A DNA stretch of 64,000 nucleotides from Candidatus Bathyarchaeota archaeon (GCA_026014735.1 JAOZHT010000003.1:186001-250000); one strand, 5' to 3'. Positions 32,882 through 41,949 are shown, counted from the first letter of the stretch. The notes: a model not told the origin generated them from the letters alone. Program-made: numbers and translations.

Positions 32882-35575
32882 ACGCGAATCTACCAAAACA
32901 GCGTACAACTAGTAGGGCTCGGATCAGCAGGCACAAACATCGTTGAGGCTTTCTTAGCCAACAAAAAAACCAAGGAACTAATAGAGAACGACCTTACCCG
33001 TCTCTCTCTTTTAGCCATCGACATCGCCGACCCAGAAATTCGAAGTCTCCAAGAAACACATGAACGGATCGCTAAAGCCCTCGCCAAATCAGGCGTACCC
33101 AAGGAACGCATGCGCCTAATCGCTGAATCCGTAAAGTTCCCCACAGCCGAAGCCATGTTTGACTTTATCAGCCAAAAATACGGTGAATATGTTGTAGGTG
33201 ACGGCGCTAAACTCAACAATTATGTTCCCTGGCTGCAATCCACTATGGCGGTTCCGCCTATGGCAGGCGGCGCAGGACGCAGACGCGCACTCGCCAAAGC
33301 AATCTACGCTCTTAATTACTACCAACTGGGCATCATAAGAAACTGCATCACGGCCTTCAAAGAACAAGCCCTCTCATCCATCGTCACCCCAACCGTTGTT
33401 ATGGTTTACGGTTTAGGCGGCGGCACCGGCAGCGGAGTATTCTTTGACTTCGCAAGGCACCTGCGTAAGGTTCTCGGTTCAGGTGTGCCCATAATCGCCT
33501 TCGTGATTACACCCTGCGGTGGAGATGACCCTCCCGCTAAGGGCTGCTCTGCATTCGTCGCCATGAACGAGCTGTCGCTGCTGCTAAACAAGGACTACAA
33601 CGAGCATGTAATCAGTGAATTCGGTGAAATGTACCGTAACCCCCTCAATGCCCTGGTTTATCTGCCTCTGCTTCCGGCGTTCTCTAAAGTCGGCAACATC
33701 GTTAGTGCCCGAAAAGAAATGGATGAAATGGTTGTTGACCTGCTCTATGTGCTTATGGATTTCGACCTTGCAGACTTAATGGGCGGCATCGGCACCGAAG
33801 TTGGCTTAACCTCAAACTCTGCCCACACAATCGGCATGTACAAAGTCATCTACCCCGTGGAGGACTACATTAATGCGTTTAAGCTGAACTTTGAGGGAAT
33901 GCAGCTTCTGCAGGAATCCCGCAAAGAAAAACTCTGCATCCTCGACGAAATCCAAACTATCGTGAAGGTTGACTATGACTTAGTACGGGAGCTATTCAAG
34001 AACTACTACATAAAAAGCGGAAACTTTGATGAGGAGCAGTTTGAGGAGAAACTCAAAAGCATCGTCAATAGCAACCCGCGCCTCGAAGACGATATCGAGT
34101 TGCATGTGAAGGGCGTCGAGATTCAGGCTAAAAACTGGTTGGAGGAAATCATGAAGTTCCTCTCCACCATCAAGCTCATGGGTAAAATCGGCCCCATAGA
34201 GGAAGCCATCATTAACCTGTCGCTTAGCAAAGAAGGCTCCCGGAGAATCGATAACCTGGAAACGCTGCTGACAACTCTGACAAAGAACTATCTGGACTTC
34301 TCTGAACGAAAAGCTGACATCCTCGAGAGGCTTAAGCAGCTGATTCCCAGCTCGCAGGTCTTTACGCTTCGCCAAAAGAAGGTCCTTGATGACTTGGTGA
34401 ACATCGCAGAGGTATCTGAGAAGACCCTTAATTTGCTCAAGTTCTACGATGAAACCCGCTACTTAACCGACACGCTCATTCGCTACTACGAGGTTCTGCC
34501 TGAATCCGAATTGGAGTTGCAGGAGCTACATGACGTCCAGAAAGAACTCGGAACCCTCTACTTAGTTATCCAGCTGATGCTACGCACGCCAGGCGACGAG
34601 GCTAAGATGATTGATGAGCACCTCACCTACATCAACGAAATCCTGTCTAAGCGCTTGGCGAAGCGAGGCGACTTCGACAACGAGGCACTCCGTGTGGCGG
34701 AAGTCAAGAAACGCAAGGAATTCGATAAGCACAGACTGGATATACAGGCACGCAAATTCTTTGGCTCCAAGCGTTATGCACGCGAGCAACTGCTAAATAT
34801 TGAACGTGACCTCAGGCGGGTAGCCGAAGAGGAAGCCATCGCGCTGGAAAACCTCGATAAAGTAGACAGCATCTTAAGGCTCTATGAGAAGCTTGCCAAG
34901 CGCTTTGAATTAACCTCGGAGTACCGCAAACGCCTAAACAAAATCGTCGATGCCTACACCGAATACAAAGCCCAGATGGCTGAGATAGCTGCGCCTAAAC
35001 GTTACTACGAGAAATCCGCTGACTTAACTGAGCATGAGCAACTAAAGATAATTTTTAAGATACTGACCGAGCAGGAGGAAACCTTAACCCGCGAGGTAAT
35101 CTACAAAGACATCCTCGACATGGACCACTTTAAAGACTACATAAAAAGCGTTGTCCGAGCATTCAAGACCCCCACTATCATGGGTTACAAGCCCACCTAC
35201 AGAACCGACTACCTCTGGGTAACCGTTTCTACGCCGCCAAAAATGTGGACCGAAGATATGTCACAGGAAATCTACACGGCGCTGGCAGGATACGTTACAA
35301 GCGAAGTGTCCCGAACAATCACTGTCCGCGTTGTGGAATCACGCGATCCATGGATCACCAGAGTGCTGGTTGTGGGTGGACGCGGAAAACCCGAAGACAT
35401 GGAGGCTTTCGACGAAATGCAGCTGCTATACAGCAAATCCAACGACTTTGAACGCTACCTCTCCAGATCATACCTGCTGGAGCATGGCGTGCATGCAACA
35501 AAAATCATCAAAGACATCAACCAAGCAAACGGTTATGTGCCCGCTTCAGCAAACGGCGAACGCAACAAAAAATAA
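32882..35575 (+). CDS. Large tubulin/FtsZ-superfamily GTPase with helical C-terminal region
   Basis: About 897 residues. The nucleotide-binding T1 loop VGLGSAGTNIVEAF (near 32912-32953) lies upstream of the first ATG (33110), so the true N-terminus is earlier. No ATG, GTG or TTG exists in frame between the TAA at 32876 and this motif; ACG at 32882, a frameshift from the GTG at 32872 (which overlaps the upstream stop), or a sequence error could explain it. T3-like GGAGRRRALA and the tubulin signature GLGGGTGSG (near 33408-33434) follow, then MDFDLADLM at a T7-like position. The last 500 residues are charged helices. Probably a GTP-dependent polymer-forming protein with a built-in scaffold domain. 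Confidence 0.7.
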   Translation, partial: TRIYQNSVQLVGLGSAGTNIVEAFLANKKTKELIENDLTRLSLLAIDIADPEIRSLQETHERIAKALAKSGVPKERMRLIAESVKFPTAEAMFDFISQKYGEYVVGDGAKLNNYVPWLQSTMAVPPMAGGAGRRRALAKAIYALNYYQLGIIRNCITAFKEQALSSIVTPTVVMVYGLGGGTGSGVFFDFARHLRKVLGSGVPIIAFVITPCGGDDPPAKGCSAFVAMNELSLLLNKDYNEHVISEFGEMYRNPLNALVYLPLLPAFSKVGNIVSARKEMDEMVVDLLYVLMDFDLADLMGGIGTEVGLTSNSAHTIGMYKVIYPVEDYINAFKLNFEGMQLLQESRKEKLCILDEIQTIVKVDYDLVRELFKNYYIKSGNFDEEQFEEKLKSIVNSNPRLEDDIELHVKGVEIQAKNWLEEIMKFLSTIKLMGKIGPIEEAIINLSLSKEGSRRIDNLETLLTTLTKNYLDFSERKADILERLKQLIPSSQVFTLRQKKVLDDLVNIAEVSEKTLNLLKFYDETRYLTDTLIRYYEVLPESELELQELHDVQKELGTLYLVIQLMLRTPGDEAKMIDEHLTYINEILSKRLAKRGDFDNEALRVAEVKKRKEFDKHRLDIQARKFFGSKRYAREQLLNIERDLRRVAEEEAIALENLDKVDSILRLYEKLAKRFELTSEYRKRLNKIVDAYTEYKAQMAEIAAPKRYYEKSADLTEHEQLKIIFKILTEQEETLTREVIYKDILDMDHFKDYIKSVVRAFKTPTIMGYKPTYRTDYLWVTVSTPPKMWTEDMSQEIYTALAGYVTSEVSRTITVRVVESRDPWITRVLVVGGRGKPEDMEAFDEMQLLYSKSNDFERYLSRSYLLEHGVHATKIIKDINQANGYVPASANGERNKK

Positions 35576-35659
35576 CCCCTTTCCCCTTTCTTGGGAAAAA
35601 TTTTTGACGGCTAGAAAGCTCTAGGTTGCTAATCTTACATTAATTCAGCAATACTTGAG

Positions 35660-37039
35660 CTAACTTTCTTTTATTTCCGTTTTTTCAGCCGCAACCTCAT
35701 TTTCAGGTGAAGGTAAATCAGCCGTCTCAGGTTCTGCTTCAGGCCGACTGGCTCCCTCCTCGGGGCTTAGTGGTTGCGCGTCACTAATCTTTTCCTCTGG
35801 CTGAGGGGCCTCTGCTTTTTCGGTTACCTGCTCGGCAGTTGCTTGCGGCGGCGGGACCTCTACAGTCTCCACCTGCTGCAGGTTAAGGTCCATGTTTATC
35901 CGCCAATCCTCTGTCAGGTAGCCTTCCTTAACTGCTCTGCGCTTAAGCTTCTGCACTTTTGCTTCAAACTCTTGGAACATCTGGGTTTGGTCAAAGCCGC
36001 CGATGAAGAGCACAGCATCGATGCGGTCGCTGGAGTCGTCGCTGTAGATTGGCTCAGAAATATGGATGGATTGAAGCGCGGTTTTCTCTTTAAACCAGTT
36101 AGTTATCTCTAGCTCGATTTGAGCCCTTGGAATCTTGTCTTTCAGATGCAGGGGCATACGTAGCAGCACATAGAGCAGTGAGGCGCTGGATAAGTCAAAG
36201 GTTGAAAGGGGCTTAAGCAGCACAGCGTTAAGCATGTTGCCTAGGGAACCGTAGATTTTGTAGCTTGCCCCCGTTACCGCTAAGGCACTGAATAACTTCA
36301 CGTTAAAGGTACGTGACAACTCGGCGATCTCAGGCACCAGCAGCTCCTTATCCAAAAACACACTCAGCAGGTAATTTACAACCGCGTTGCCCCTGAGCGG
36401 TACGCCTTTTCGGTCTACGCCCTCATAATTCTCCAGTTGGTCTCTGCTTAAAAGCAACACCGTGGAGCCCTCGGTTGCAAGACACATCTGCAGGGCCGAG
36501 TAAGCGTTGAAGTGGGCGTCTGCTGGTTGAATTTTGGAGGGTAAAACCGCTATGGATAGGGAATCGATGCTTTGGGCTTTAAACTTGGCTGTTAAACTTG
36601 GAATGGCGGCGCTTCCCACACCGTCGGAGATGGATGCGAAGAATATTGCGCCTCGGAGTTTCTCGGCGGATTTCTTCTTTAAGCTGTCGGTGATGCTATG
36701 GTCCTTCGCCATCGCAGGCAGCACGTTATACCAGAAATGCGTGTCTACGTTTGCGTCCTCAAAGCCTATGACTAAATGGGGGTTGTAGCCATCAGGTACC
36801 CATTTGTAGATGTCATCGCTGGATTTCTCCATGAAAATGGGCAAGACACCATCGCGGTAAACGTCTGCCTCCTTAAGGAGGGCTTTTATGGGGTATTCGC
36901 CGATGCAGATGATTGCCTGTTTAGGCAGCAGAGGTTTTAGGGATTGGATATGTTTTTCGATGCATGTTAGTATGTTAAAGGAGCCTTTGCTGTCCTTCAT
37001 ACGAGGTACCTGCATAAGCTTTAAGAGCAGTATACTCAA
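35660..37039 (-). CDS. Putative degenerate tubulin-fold protein with acidic disordered tail
   Basis: 459 residues; ATG at 37039, but internal ATGs at 37015 and 37000 are possible since the divergent gene starts only 22 bp away. Order of segments resembles the tubulin fold: strand AIICIG near 43, FFASISDGVGSAA near 132 where tubulins have GGGTGSG, VLPSKIQPADAHFNAYSAL near 163, and FDLSSASLLYVLL near 280 at a T7-like place. The GTP-binding glycines are lost, so it would not bind GTP normally. The last 80 residues are Glu/Pro-rich and disordered, like an FtsZ linker. Fold call is by eye and uncertain; context supports it. Confidence 0.45.
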   Translation of the reverse strand: MSILLLKLMQVPRMKDSKGSFNILTCIEKHIQSLKPLLPKQAIICIGEYPIKALLKEADVYRDGVLPIFMEKSSDDIYKWVPDGYNPHLVIGFEDANVDTHFWYNVLPAMAKDHSITDSLKKKSAEKLRGAIFFASISDGVGSAAIPSLTAKFKAQSIDSLSIAVLPSKIQPADAHFNAYSALQMCLATEGSTVLLLSRDQLENYEGVDRKGVPLRGNAVVNYLLSVFLDKELLVPEIAELSRTFNVKLFSALAVTGASYKIYGSLGNMLNAVLLKPLSTFDLSSASLLYVLLRMPLHLKDKIPRAQIELEITNWFKEKTALQSIHISEPIYSDDSSDRIDAVLFIGGFDQTQMFQEFEAKVQKLKRRAVKEGYLTEDWRINMDLNLQQVETVEVPPPQATAEQVTEKAEAPQPEEKISDAQPLSPEEGASRPEAEPETADLPSPENEVAAEKTEIKES

Positions 37040-37061
37040 AATAAGGTTTTAGGTAAAACGC

Positions 37062-39464
37062 TTGAAAAAGCCCTCGCTTAAGGTCTCCAATATAAGCACC
37101 TGGAACAAAAACAGAAAGAAAAAGGCCAAGGAAAAAGAAGAGTTGCTGCGCAGCACCGAAGGCCAAGGCATCAAACTGTTCACCTTGGTGATTACGCTGG
37201 TAGCGATGGCGCTGGGCATGTCTTACCTTTCGCTGTTTCCTCAGCCCCTGCCAATTTTGCTTGCGGCGTTGGTTGCTTTTGCCACTTATAAGCAGCCCAA
37301 ATTCGGTATGCCCATCGGCGGCGTCATCCTGGGTTTGGGTTTGCTGTATCATCTTTCCGAGCTGTATTTTCTTTCATTTCTCGGCGACATTCAGGTGCGC
37401 GTGGCTTTTCTGGTTGTCTGGATGACGCTGTTTATCTGTTTACCCATAGTTTTTAACCGCTACAAAAGCGCCCTCGCCATCGACTTCGGTATATTGGCGG
37501 TGGTTTCGCTTTTCTACGCTCCCATCTATTTTCTGGCTATACCTTTGATTATTGCTTCCGCGGTGTACTTTAAGAAATATGTTGGGTTAACCATCATCTA
37601 CTATGTCCTGCTTTCGGTTCCGCTGCAGCTAGCCCAATACTACAATTATATTTTCGACATTGCGCGAGATGACTGGTGGGTTGAGGCAGGTTCAGCGCCG
37701 CCACTGTTTGTTCCATTAACCGACATCGCCAAAGACCTGACTGTTTCACTCGGGCAATTCCGCCTATATGACATGTCAAAATTCATTTTCGACATAACAG
37801 GGCAACTCACCTGGGTTCCTGACTGGAACGGACGAACCCTAACCGACGCCTTCGCGCAGTACCTAGACTCCGTACCGGGCATATTCATGTTCATAGTGAT
37901 AGTGGCTGGACTAGCCGTGACGCTTGTCTTCTTCACGCGTTTACTTGTCAGCGAAGGAATCCTGGGTTCCCGCGACAGATTCTTCCTTTGCTTCACCGCC
38001 GTGATTGCCGCGGCAATCATATTCATCCTGTTAAGTGCCCTCCAGAAACCCTTAGCCTTCAGAGCAGACGTCGGCGTTACCACGATGGCGCTTGGCATCT
38101 TTAGCACTTTCCTGCTTACTCTGCCGGTGCTCTTCATTGAACCAGCGCCTAAGCCGCAGGCGACAAACCAGGAGATAATCGACAAAACCCAATCGCTGCT
38201 CGATAAAATCGTGGCTCTTGAAGCAAGCATTGGTTTAGCAAAAGACAGTGTCCCCGTGGTTGTTACTTCGCCGCAGGGCAAAGCCCTGGTGCTAAAGGAC
38301 ACCTCATCAGATATCCTCAAAGCCGCAACCCTCAAGCTGCTAGACCAAGCCGACATAAACGAAAAATTCAACCAGTTAGGGGTGCTTGAAAAAGACCGGG
38401 AAGCCATCGAAAACGAGCTTAACGGCATCTTAGCGGAATACCAGATTTACTCCATCGGGGAATTCGCTAACTGGACGGGTAAACTTAGGGCGGCGGGACT
38501 CAAAATCAGAACCAGCGTTAATGTCGATTTCCAGAAGGAGATGCCTCTGGATCAACGCATCGAAGCCATCAAGCAAATCATGGATGGCGGCAAGGCGCTT
38601 GTAAAGGAGGTTTCTGACTCGATGGATCCAATCTATGGCATTATCCGTCCACTCTATGATCAGACGTTGCCGCCTAAATGCTACGCGGTGGAGTATGCTA
38701 ACTCGAAGCTGGATCAGAAGCAGGCGCCCTGGATTGCCCTTGAAGCCCTCTACGGCGCCCTCAACGGCTGGAAACGACAGTACGGCAGCCAAATTCAGCA
38801 GACCATGAAGTACCTGCAGACTTCGCTTGTTCCCATCGCGGAGTTGAGTCGCCAAAGCATGGTTTTGCCCGCTGTCTTCGGTGAGGACGCGGAGAAGGTT
38901 TTGGGTTACGCTAAAAGGGCTGAGGGCATCAAGCAGCTGGCGCAGATGCGGGCGGAGAAATATAATCTTGACGTGTTAGACATTGTTTCTCTCCGCGACG
39001 ACGTGGTCGGGTTCATTGAGATGGCTAACGATGTGCTTTTGATGCTTTACCGCGAGGTTGTTGCGGAGGAAGAAGCCATCGAGGGGTTGCTGCCCACCAA
39101 GGATTTCATGTGGCAGAAGAACGAGTCGCTGCGGTCGCGGCTGGAGGCGGCAACTGAGCAGATGAGTAAACCTGAGGCTCAAAGCATCAACTTGGTTATG
39201 GAGCGGCTGCCCCGATACCTTGGTTACATCGACGAGGCGGTGCAGACGCTGGCTTCGTATGCTGAACGTAGGGAGTTTTTGATGAATTATCCGCTTGCCG
39301 CCACCGCCATTGAAGAGCAGCTTAAGCTGAAGCCGAAGCTGTTGCCCTCCGATTTGCCTTTCCGCCCTCATTTTGCAGCGGAGTACCTGCGGCTCTACTA
39401 CACCACCCGTTTCGGCGAGTACATGTTTGATAAAGAGGAGCTGGCGCTGCAGAAGCGGCCGTAA
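37062..39464 (+). CDS. Polytopic membrane protein with large helical cytoplasmic domain
   Basis: TTG start. The 800-residue protein has a basic N-terminus (NRKKKAKEKEELLR), nine to eleven membrane segments between about 35 and 365, then a soluble 430-residue domain rich in helices (370-800) without known motifs. The positive-inside rule puts the N-terminus and probably the C-terminal domain in the cytoplasm. It is divergent from the putative degenerate tubulin-like gene and belongs by position to the tubulin-like locus; a membrane receptor or anchor role is inferred. Confidence 0.65.
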   Translation: MKKPSLKVSNISTWNKNRKKKAKEKEELLRSTEGQGIKLFTLVITLVAMALGMSYLSLFPQPLPILLAALVAFATYKQPKFGMPIGGVILGLGLLYHLSELYFLSFLGDIQVRVAFLVVWMTLFICLPIVFNRYKSALAIDFGILAVVSLFYAPIYFLAIPLIIASAVYFKKYVGLTIIYYVLLSVPLQLAQYYNYIFDIARDDWWVEAGSAPPLFVPLTDIAKDLTVSLGQFRLYDMSKFIFDITGQLTWVPDWNGRTLTDAFAQYLDSVPGIFMFIVIVAGLAVTLVFFTRLLVSEGILGSRDRFFLCFTAVIAAAIIFILLSALQKPLAFRADVGVTTMALGIFSTFLLTLPVLFIEPAPKPQATNQEIIDKTQSLLDKIVALEASIGLAKDSVPVVVTSPQGKALVLKDTSSDILKAATLKLLDQADINEKFNQLGVLEKDREAIENELNGILAEYQIYSIGEFANWTGKLRAAGLKIRTSVNVDFQKEMPLDQRIEAIKQIMDGGKALVKEVSDSMDPIYGIIRPLYDQTLPPKCYAVEYANSKLDQKQAPWIALEALYGALNGWKRQYGSQIQQTMKYLQTSLVPIAELSRQSMVLPAVFGEDAEKVLGYAKRAEGIKQLAQMRAEKYNLDVLDIVSLRDDVVGFIEMANDVLLMLYREVVAEEEAIEGLLPTKDFMWQKNESLRSRLEAATEQMSKPEAQSINLVMERLPRYLGYIDEAVQTLASYAERREFLMNYPLAATAIEEQLKLKPKLLPSDLPFRPHFAAEYLRLYYTTRFGEYMFDKEELALQKRP

Positions 39465-39540
39465 ACTTATCCTGCGACGCTTAGGCTCCTCTGGTAAGAC
39501 ATATCAGTGATGCCACAGTCAATATCTGCTGTGAACTGAT

Positions 39541-39903
39541 TTGCGTCATCGCCACCAGACCAAAAAAACCCATGTGTGCTTTGTAGAATACGACGACGTC
39601 AACTTTGACAAGCTCCGAGACGCCCGATACTTCGGTGAAGGCAACTCCAGGGGGCGCAGACTCGAATTCGACTTCACGTACTGCCTAAATTGCCAGATGC
39701 GGCTGCTCAACGACCAACCCGTCATGACCCGGGATATCTTGGAGGATGAATTCGAACGCTACGTGGCGTTGGCTAAAAGCGGCGGTTACCTCGCGGCGGA
39801 GGAGCGCACGGTGCAGCATAGCGATTTTGAGGCGCTTGAGCACCTGATAGAATCAGCCATCGAGCTGGGCAAGCTTAAGGCAAAACAAGACAGTTGCCCT
39901 TAG
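39541..39903 (+). CDS. Unknown zinc-binding-like protein (120 aa)
   Basis: TTG start; weak ribosome site. Contains CLNC near residue 48 and another Cys/His set near the N-terminus that could complete a metal site, then a helical C-terminus. Ends four bases into the convergent YgiT-like gene. Not recognised. Confidence 0.5.
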   Translation: MRHRHQTKKTHVCFVEYDDVNFDKLRDARYFGEGNSRGRRLEFDFTYCLNCQMRLLNDQPVMTRDILEDEFERYVALAKSGGYLAAEERTVQHSDFEALEHLIESAIELGKLKAKQDSCP

Positions 39904-40133
39904 CTGCCGAGTTGTTGCTGCAGGTCTTGCTGCTGCTGGGGCGTCAGCGCTTCCTGCTGGCATCTTGGGCACCTGAGAGCCTTCACGTTATGGAGGACGA
40001 CGCCGTCGACTTCACAGTCAAACTCTACCTCCATGTATTCGACGCAGCAGATTGGGCAAAGCAGCGCCCCCGCCTTTGTGCCTGATATTTTACTGGATGA
40101 ATTTTTCGCCAACTTTGTTTGCCCACGCCTCAA
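39900..40133 (-). CDS. YgiT/MqsA-type zinc-finger protein
   Basis: 77 residues with CPICC...CPRC (about 26-58) and the ending EALTPQQQQDLQQQ, matching the YgiT-type zinc finger found as the N-terminal half of MqsA antitoxins. The DNA-binding half and a toxin partner are missing, so it is not a complete toxin-antitoxin pair. The first 14 codons overlap the flavodoxin gene upstream; the true start may lie further in. Confidence 0.55.
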   Translation of the reverse strand: MRRGQTKLAKNSSSKISGTKAGALLCPICCVEYMEVEFDCEVDGVVLHNVKALRCPRCQQEALTPQQQQDLQQQLGS

Positions 40134-40563
40134 CTTTAGCTAAATCTAAATTATCCAAAACCATCTTGCCCAGAACCTTCATGCGGCCTCCAAACGCCTC
40201 GGTTTCCACTGGGGCGATTTTGGGGTAGCGGGCAAGCGTGTTTTCCAGAAACTTTGCTTTGGCATCTTGGTACTTTTCGGGGGTGCCTGCGTCGCCTGAA
40301 CTGATGAAGAAAGCGATTTTTCTGTCGCCGAAGTCGTTTTCGAGCATTTTGAGGGCTCGCTCGTACACTTTGCCGCCCCTGACTCCGCCGCCAACAACCA
40401 CGTTGCCATAGGAAGCTATACTGGGGGCTTTCTGCTCTTTAAGATCCACCAAATCCACTTCGAGGCCGAATTTGCCGCGAAGAACCTCCGCGATTTTCCG
40501 CGCTGACTCCTCGGTTGCTCCGCCCTTGGATTCGTAGGCAATCAATGTTTTGCTATTTTTCAT
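40090..40563 (-). CDS. Flavodoxin-domain protein (paralogue 2)
   Basis: 157 residues with the FMN-binding phosphate loop region YESKGGATEE (about 9-18), VVVGGGVRGG (about 55-64) and AFFISSGDAGTP (about 84-95), typical of the HemG-like flavodoxin group. It resembles its upstream neighbour throughout, so the two arose by tandem duplication. Likely an electron carrier or quinone/porphyrinogen-type oxidoreductase component in the cytoplasm. Confidence 0.75.
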   Translation of the reverse strand: MKNSKTLIAYESKGGATEESARKIAEVLRGKFGLEVDLVDLKEQKAPSIASYGNVVVGGGVRGGKVYERALKMLENDFGDRKIAFFISSGDAGTPEKYQDAKAKFLENTLARYPKIAPVETEAFGGRMKVLGKMVLDNLDLAKVEAWANKVGEKFIQ

Positions 40564-40594
40564 GGATTCTATTCACTTCGGGATGATAAAATTG

Positions 40595-41065
40595 TTATTG
40601 GCTGAAGACTTCGCCTAGTTGCTCAGCCCAAGCTTTGACTTTGGCGGGGTCGGTGTTGTCAAGCATTAATCTGCGGAAGTACTTGATGCGTCCGCCGAAG
40701 GCTTCCGCCCCCACGAAGGTGACGTTTGGGTGTTTAGCGACGGTTTTTTCGATGTACTGTTTTTTGGCGTTTTCGTAGCTGCCCGGTGTGCCTGCCCAGC
40801 TTGAACAGGTGAAAAAAGCCACTTGTTTGCCGGCGAGGTTTTCGAGGAGCGCTTTGGCTTTGCCGTAGATTCTGCCGCCCCGCACCCCTGCGCCAACAAC
40901 TATGCCTCGGTACTGCTTGACATCGGGAGTTGGCTGCTCTTTAAGGTCCACAACGTCGACTTTCAAGCCGAATTTGCCCCGGAGCACATCCGCAACGATT
41001 CCTGCTGCTTCTCTGCTGGCGCCCTGCTTACTCTCATAGGCAACCAAGGTCTTGTTCTGGCTCAT
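40595..41065 (-). CDS. Flavodoxin-domain protein (paralogue 1)
   Basis: 156 residues, same layout as its downstream neighbour: YESKQGASRE near the N-terminus, IVVGAGVRGGRIY in the middle, and AFFTCSSWAGTPGSY. A Cys replaces a Ser in the third loop, which might allow redox regulation. Starts one base before the end of the zinc-ribbon gene, so it is co-transcribed with it. Function as for the paralogue. Confidence 0.75.
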   Translation of the reverse strand: MSQNKTLVAYESKQGASREAAGIVADVLRGKFGLKVDVVDLKEQPTPDVKQYRGIVVGAGVRGGRIYGKAKALLENLAGKQVAFFTCSSWAGTPGSYENAKKQYIEKTVAKHPNVTFVGAEAFGGRIKYFRRLMLDNTDPAKVKAWAEQLGEVFSQ

Positions 41066-41425
41066 CTATGCGCTTCCAACCGCGCCTTCAGGCACCATTT
41101 TTTTGCCGCAGCTAACACAGAACACTGCGCCCGAACCGTTTTTGGCTCCGCAGTTGGGGCAGGTAACGTTGTTTTCCTGCGTGGATGGAGAAGCGGTTTT
41201 CTGCTGGATGTTTTCGCTTGCACGTTTGAGTGCGCTGTGGGTTTCATGCGCGGCGATTGTGAATGCCCGCTCCAGTTCTACGCCAACGCGGTAGAAGGCG
41301 TCTTGGAGTTCGTCGGTTGGATAGTTTACTTTGGCTGTTTTTCCCACTGCGGTTTTGGTGCCGCATTTGGGGCAGAAATAGGCGTCTTGGGCGATTTGTG
41401 AGCCGCAATGTGAGCAATAAACCAT
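41066..41425 (-). CDS. Double zinc-ribbon protein (119 aa)
   Basis: Two CxxC...CxxC zinc ribbons (Cys4/7 with Cys18/21 and Cys89/92 with Cys103/106) joined by a helical linker. This is the common archaeal/bacterial zinc-ribbon adaptor build. It heads the flavodoxin operon (stop abuts the next start). Role unknown. Confidence 0.7.
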   Translation of the reverse strand: MVYCSHCGSQIAQDAYFCPKCGTKTAVGKTAKVNYPTDELQDAFYRVGVELERAFTIAAHETHSALKRASENIQQKTASPSTQENNVTCPNCGAKNGSGAVFCVSCGKKMVPEGAVGSA

Positions 41426-41949
41426 GTTGTGTTCACCGTTAATGCATGGGTCTGTTGGAATTTAAGCTTTACAGGAGGTCTTTTGGGTTTAGCTGTGCTT
41501 TTTTTTGGTTGAAAGGAGAAGGCGTCGGCTTATCCTTTTTCTTCAAATGGGGCGGATGGGGCATTTTGTTTGCGGTGCTGAGGCAATCCGGCTTTGCATC
41601 TTGTGTACTTGGCTTGGCGCATTGCAGGCATATCGCTTGCTCTGCCACGCCTATCCCCCCTCTATTTATAGGGTCATTGCATAGGGGTCTGCTGCTCCAC
41701 CAGCCTCTCCCTCCCCGTATATAAAGCCGCAAAGTCCGTTCTGTTTAATCTGGGGTGGACGTGGTTCGGCTGCTTTTTTCCTCGCAAGACTCAGCAAGGC
41801 AGTCAACCCAACGGCAGCTGAGCCCTGAGGCGCAGGGGAAAAAACCGGTAACCACTCTGTCTCTCGCTCTTGGCAATAAATAGGCTACTATTCATCCAAG
41901 TTATCGCAAAACGCAATAATTTATATGCTTTACAAAATGATTTAATTAT
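41426..41949. other. 520-bp gene-less region with promoter and hairpins
   Basis: No convincing coding frame. A TATA-like GTATATAAA at 41717-41725 would start a rightward transcript near 41748. The transcribed stretch contains CGGCTGC/GCAGCTG, CTCAGC/GCTGAG and CCCTG/CAGGG complementary arms between about 41767 and 41844. It could be the leader of the histidine kinase or a small RNA. A 14-base stretch near 41615 (GGCGCATTGCAGGC) is shared with the dispersed repeat copy B. Confidence 0.35.

Noticed and set aside
31928-35575. Read-through fusion of the TM protein with the tubulin-like protein (same frame)
   Set aside because: Two consecutive stops (TGA TAA) separate them, so read-through is unlikely; a separate start or a sequence error explains the data better.
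39900-40133. MqsRA toxin-antitoxin system
   Set aside because: Only the YgiT-type zinc half is present; no HTH half and no MqsR-like toxin next to it.
41421-41432. Second copy of the HxlR operator (12-base match ACCATGTTGTGT)
   Set aside because: It lies over the zinc-ribbon start codon and lacks the second palindrome arm; probably chance.
41570-41700. Third copy of the dispersed repeat
   Set aside because: Only a 14-base block (GGCGCATTGCAGGC) matches; the flanking conserved blocks and stems are missing.
41767-41860. Known riboswitch (cobalamin, c-di-GMP or fluoride type)
   Set aside because: Hairpins are present, but the conserved boxes of these classes could not be matched.
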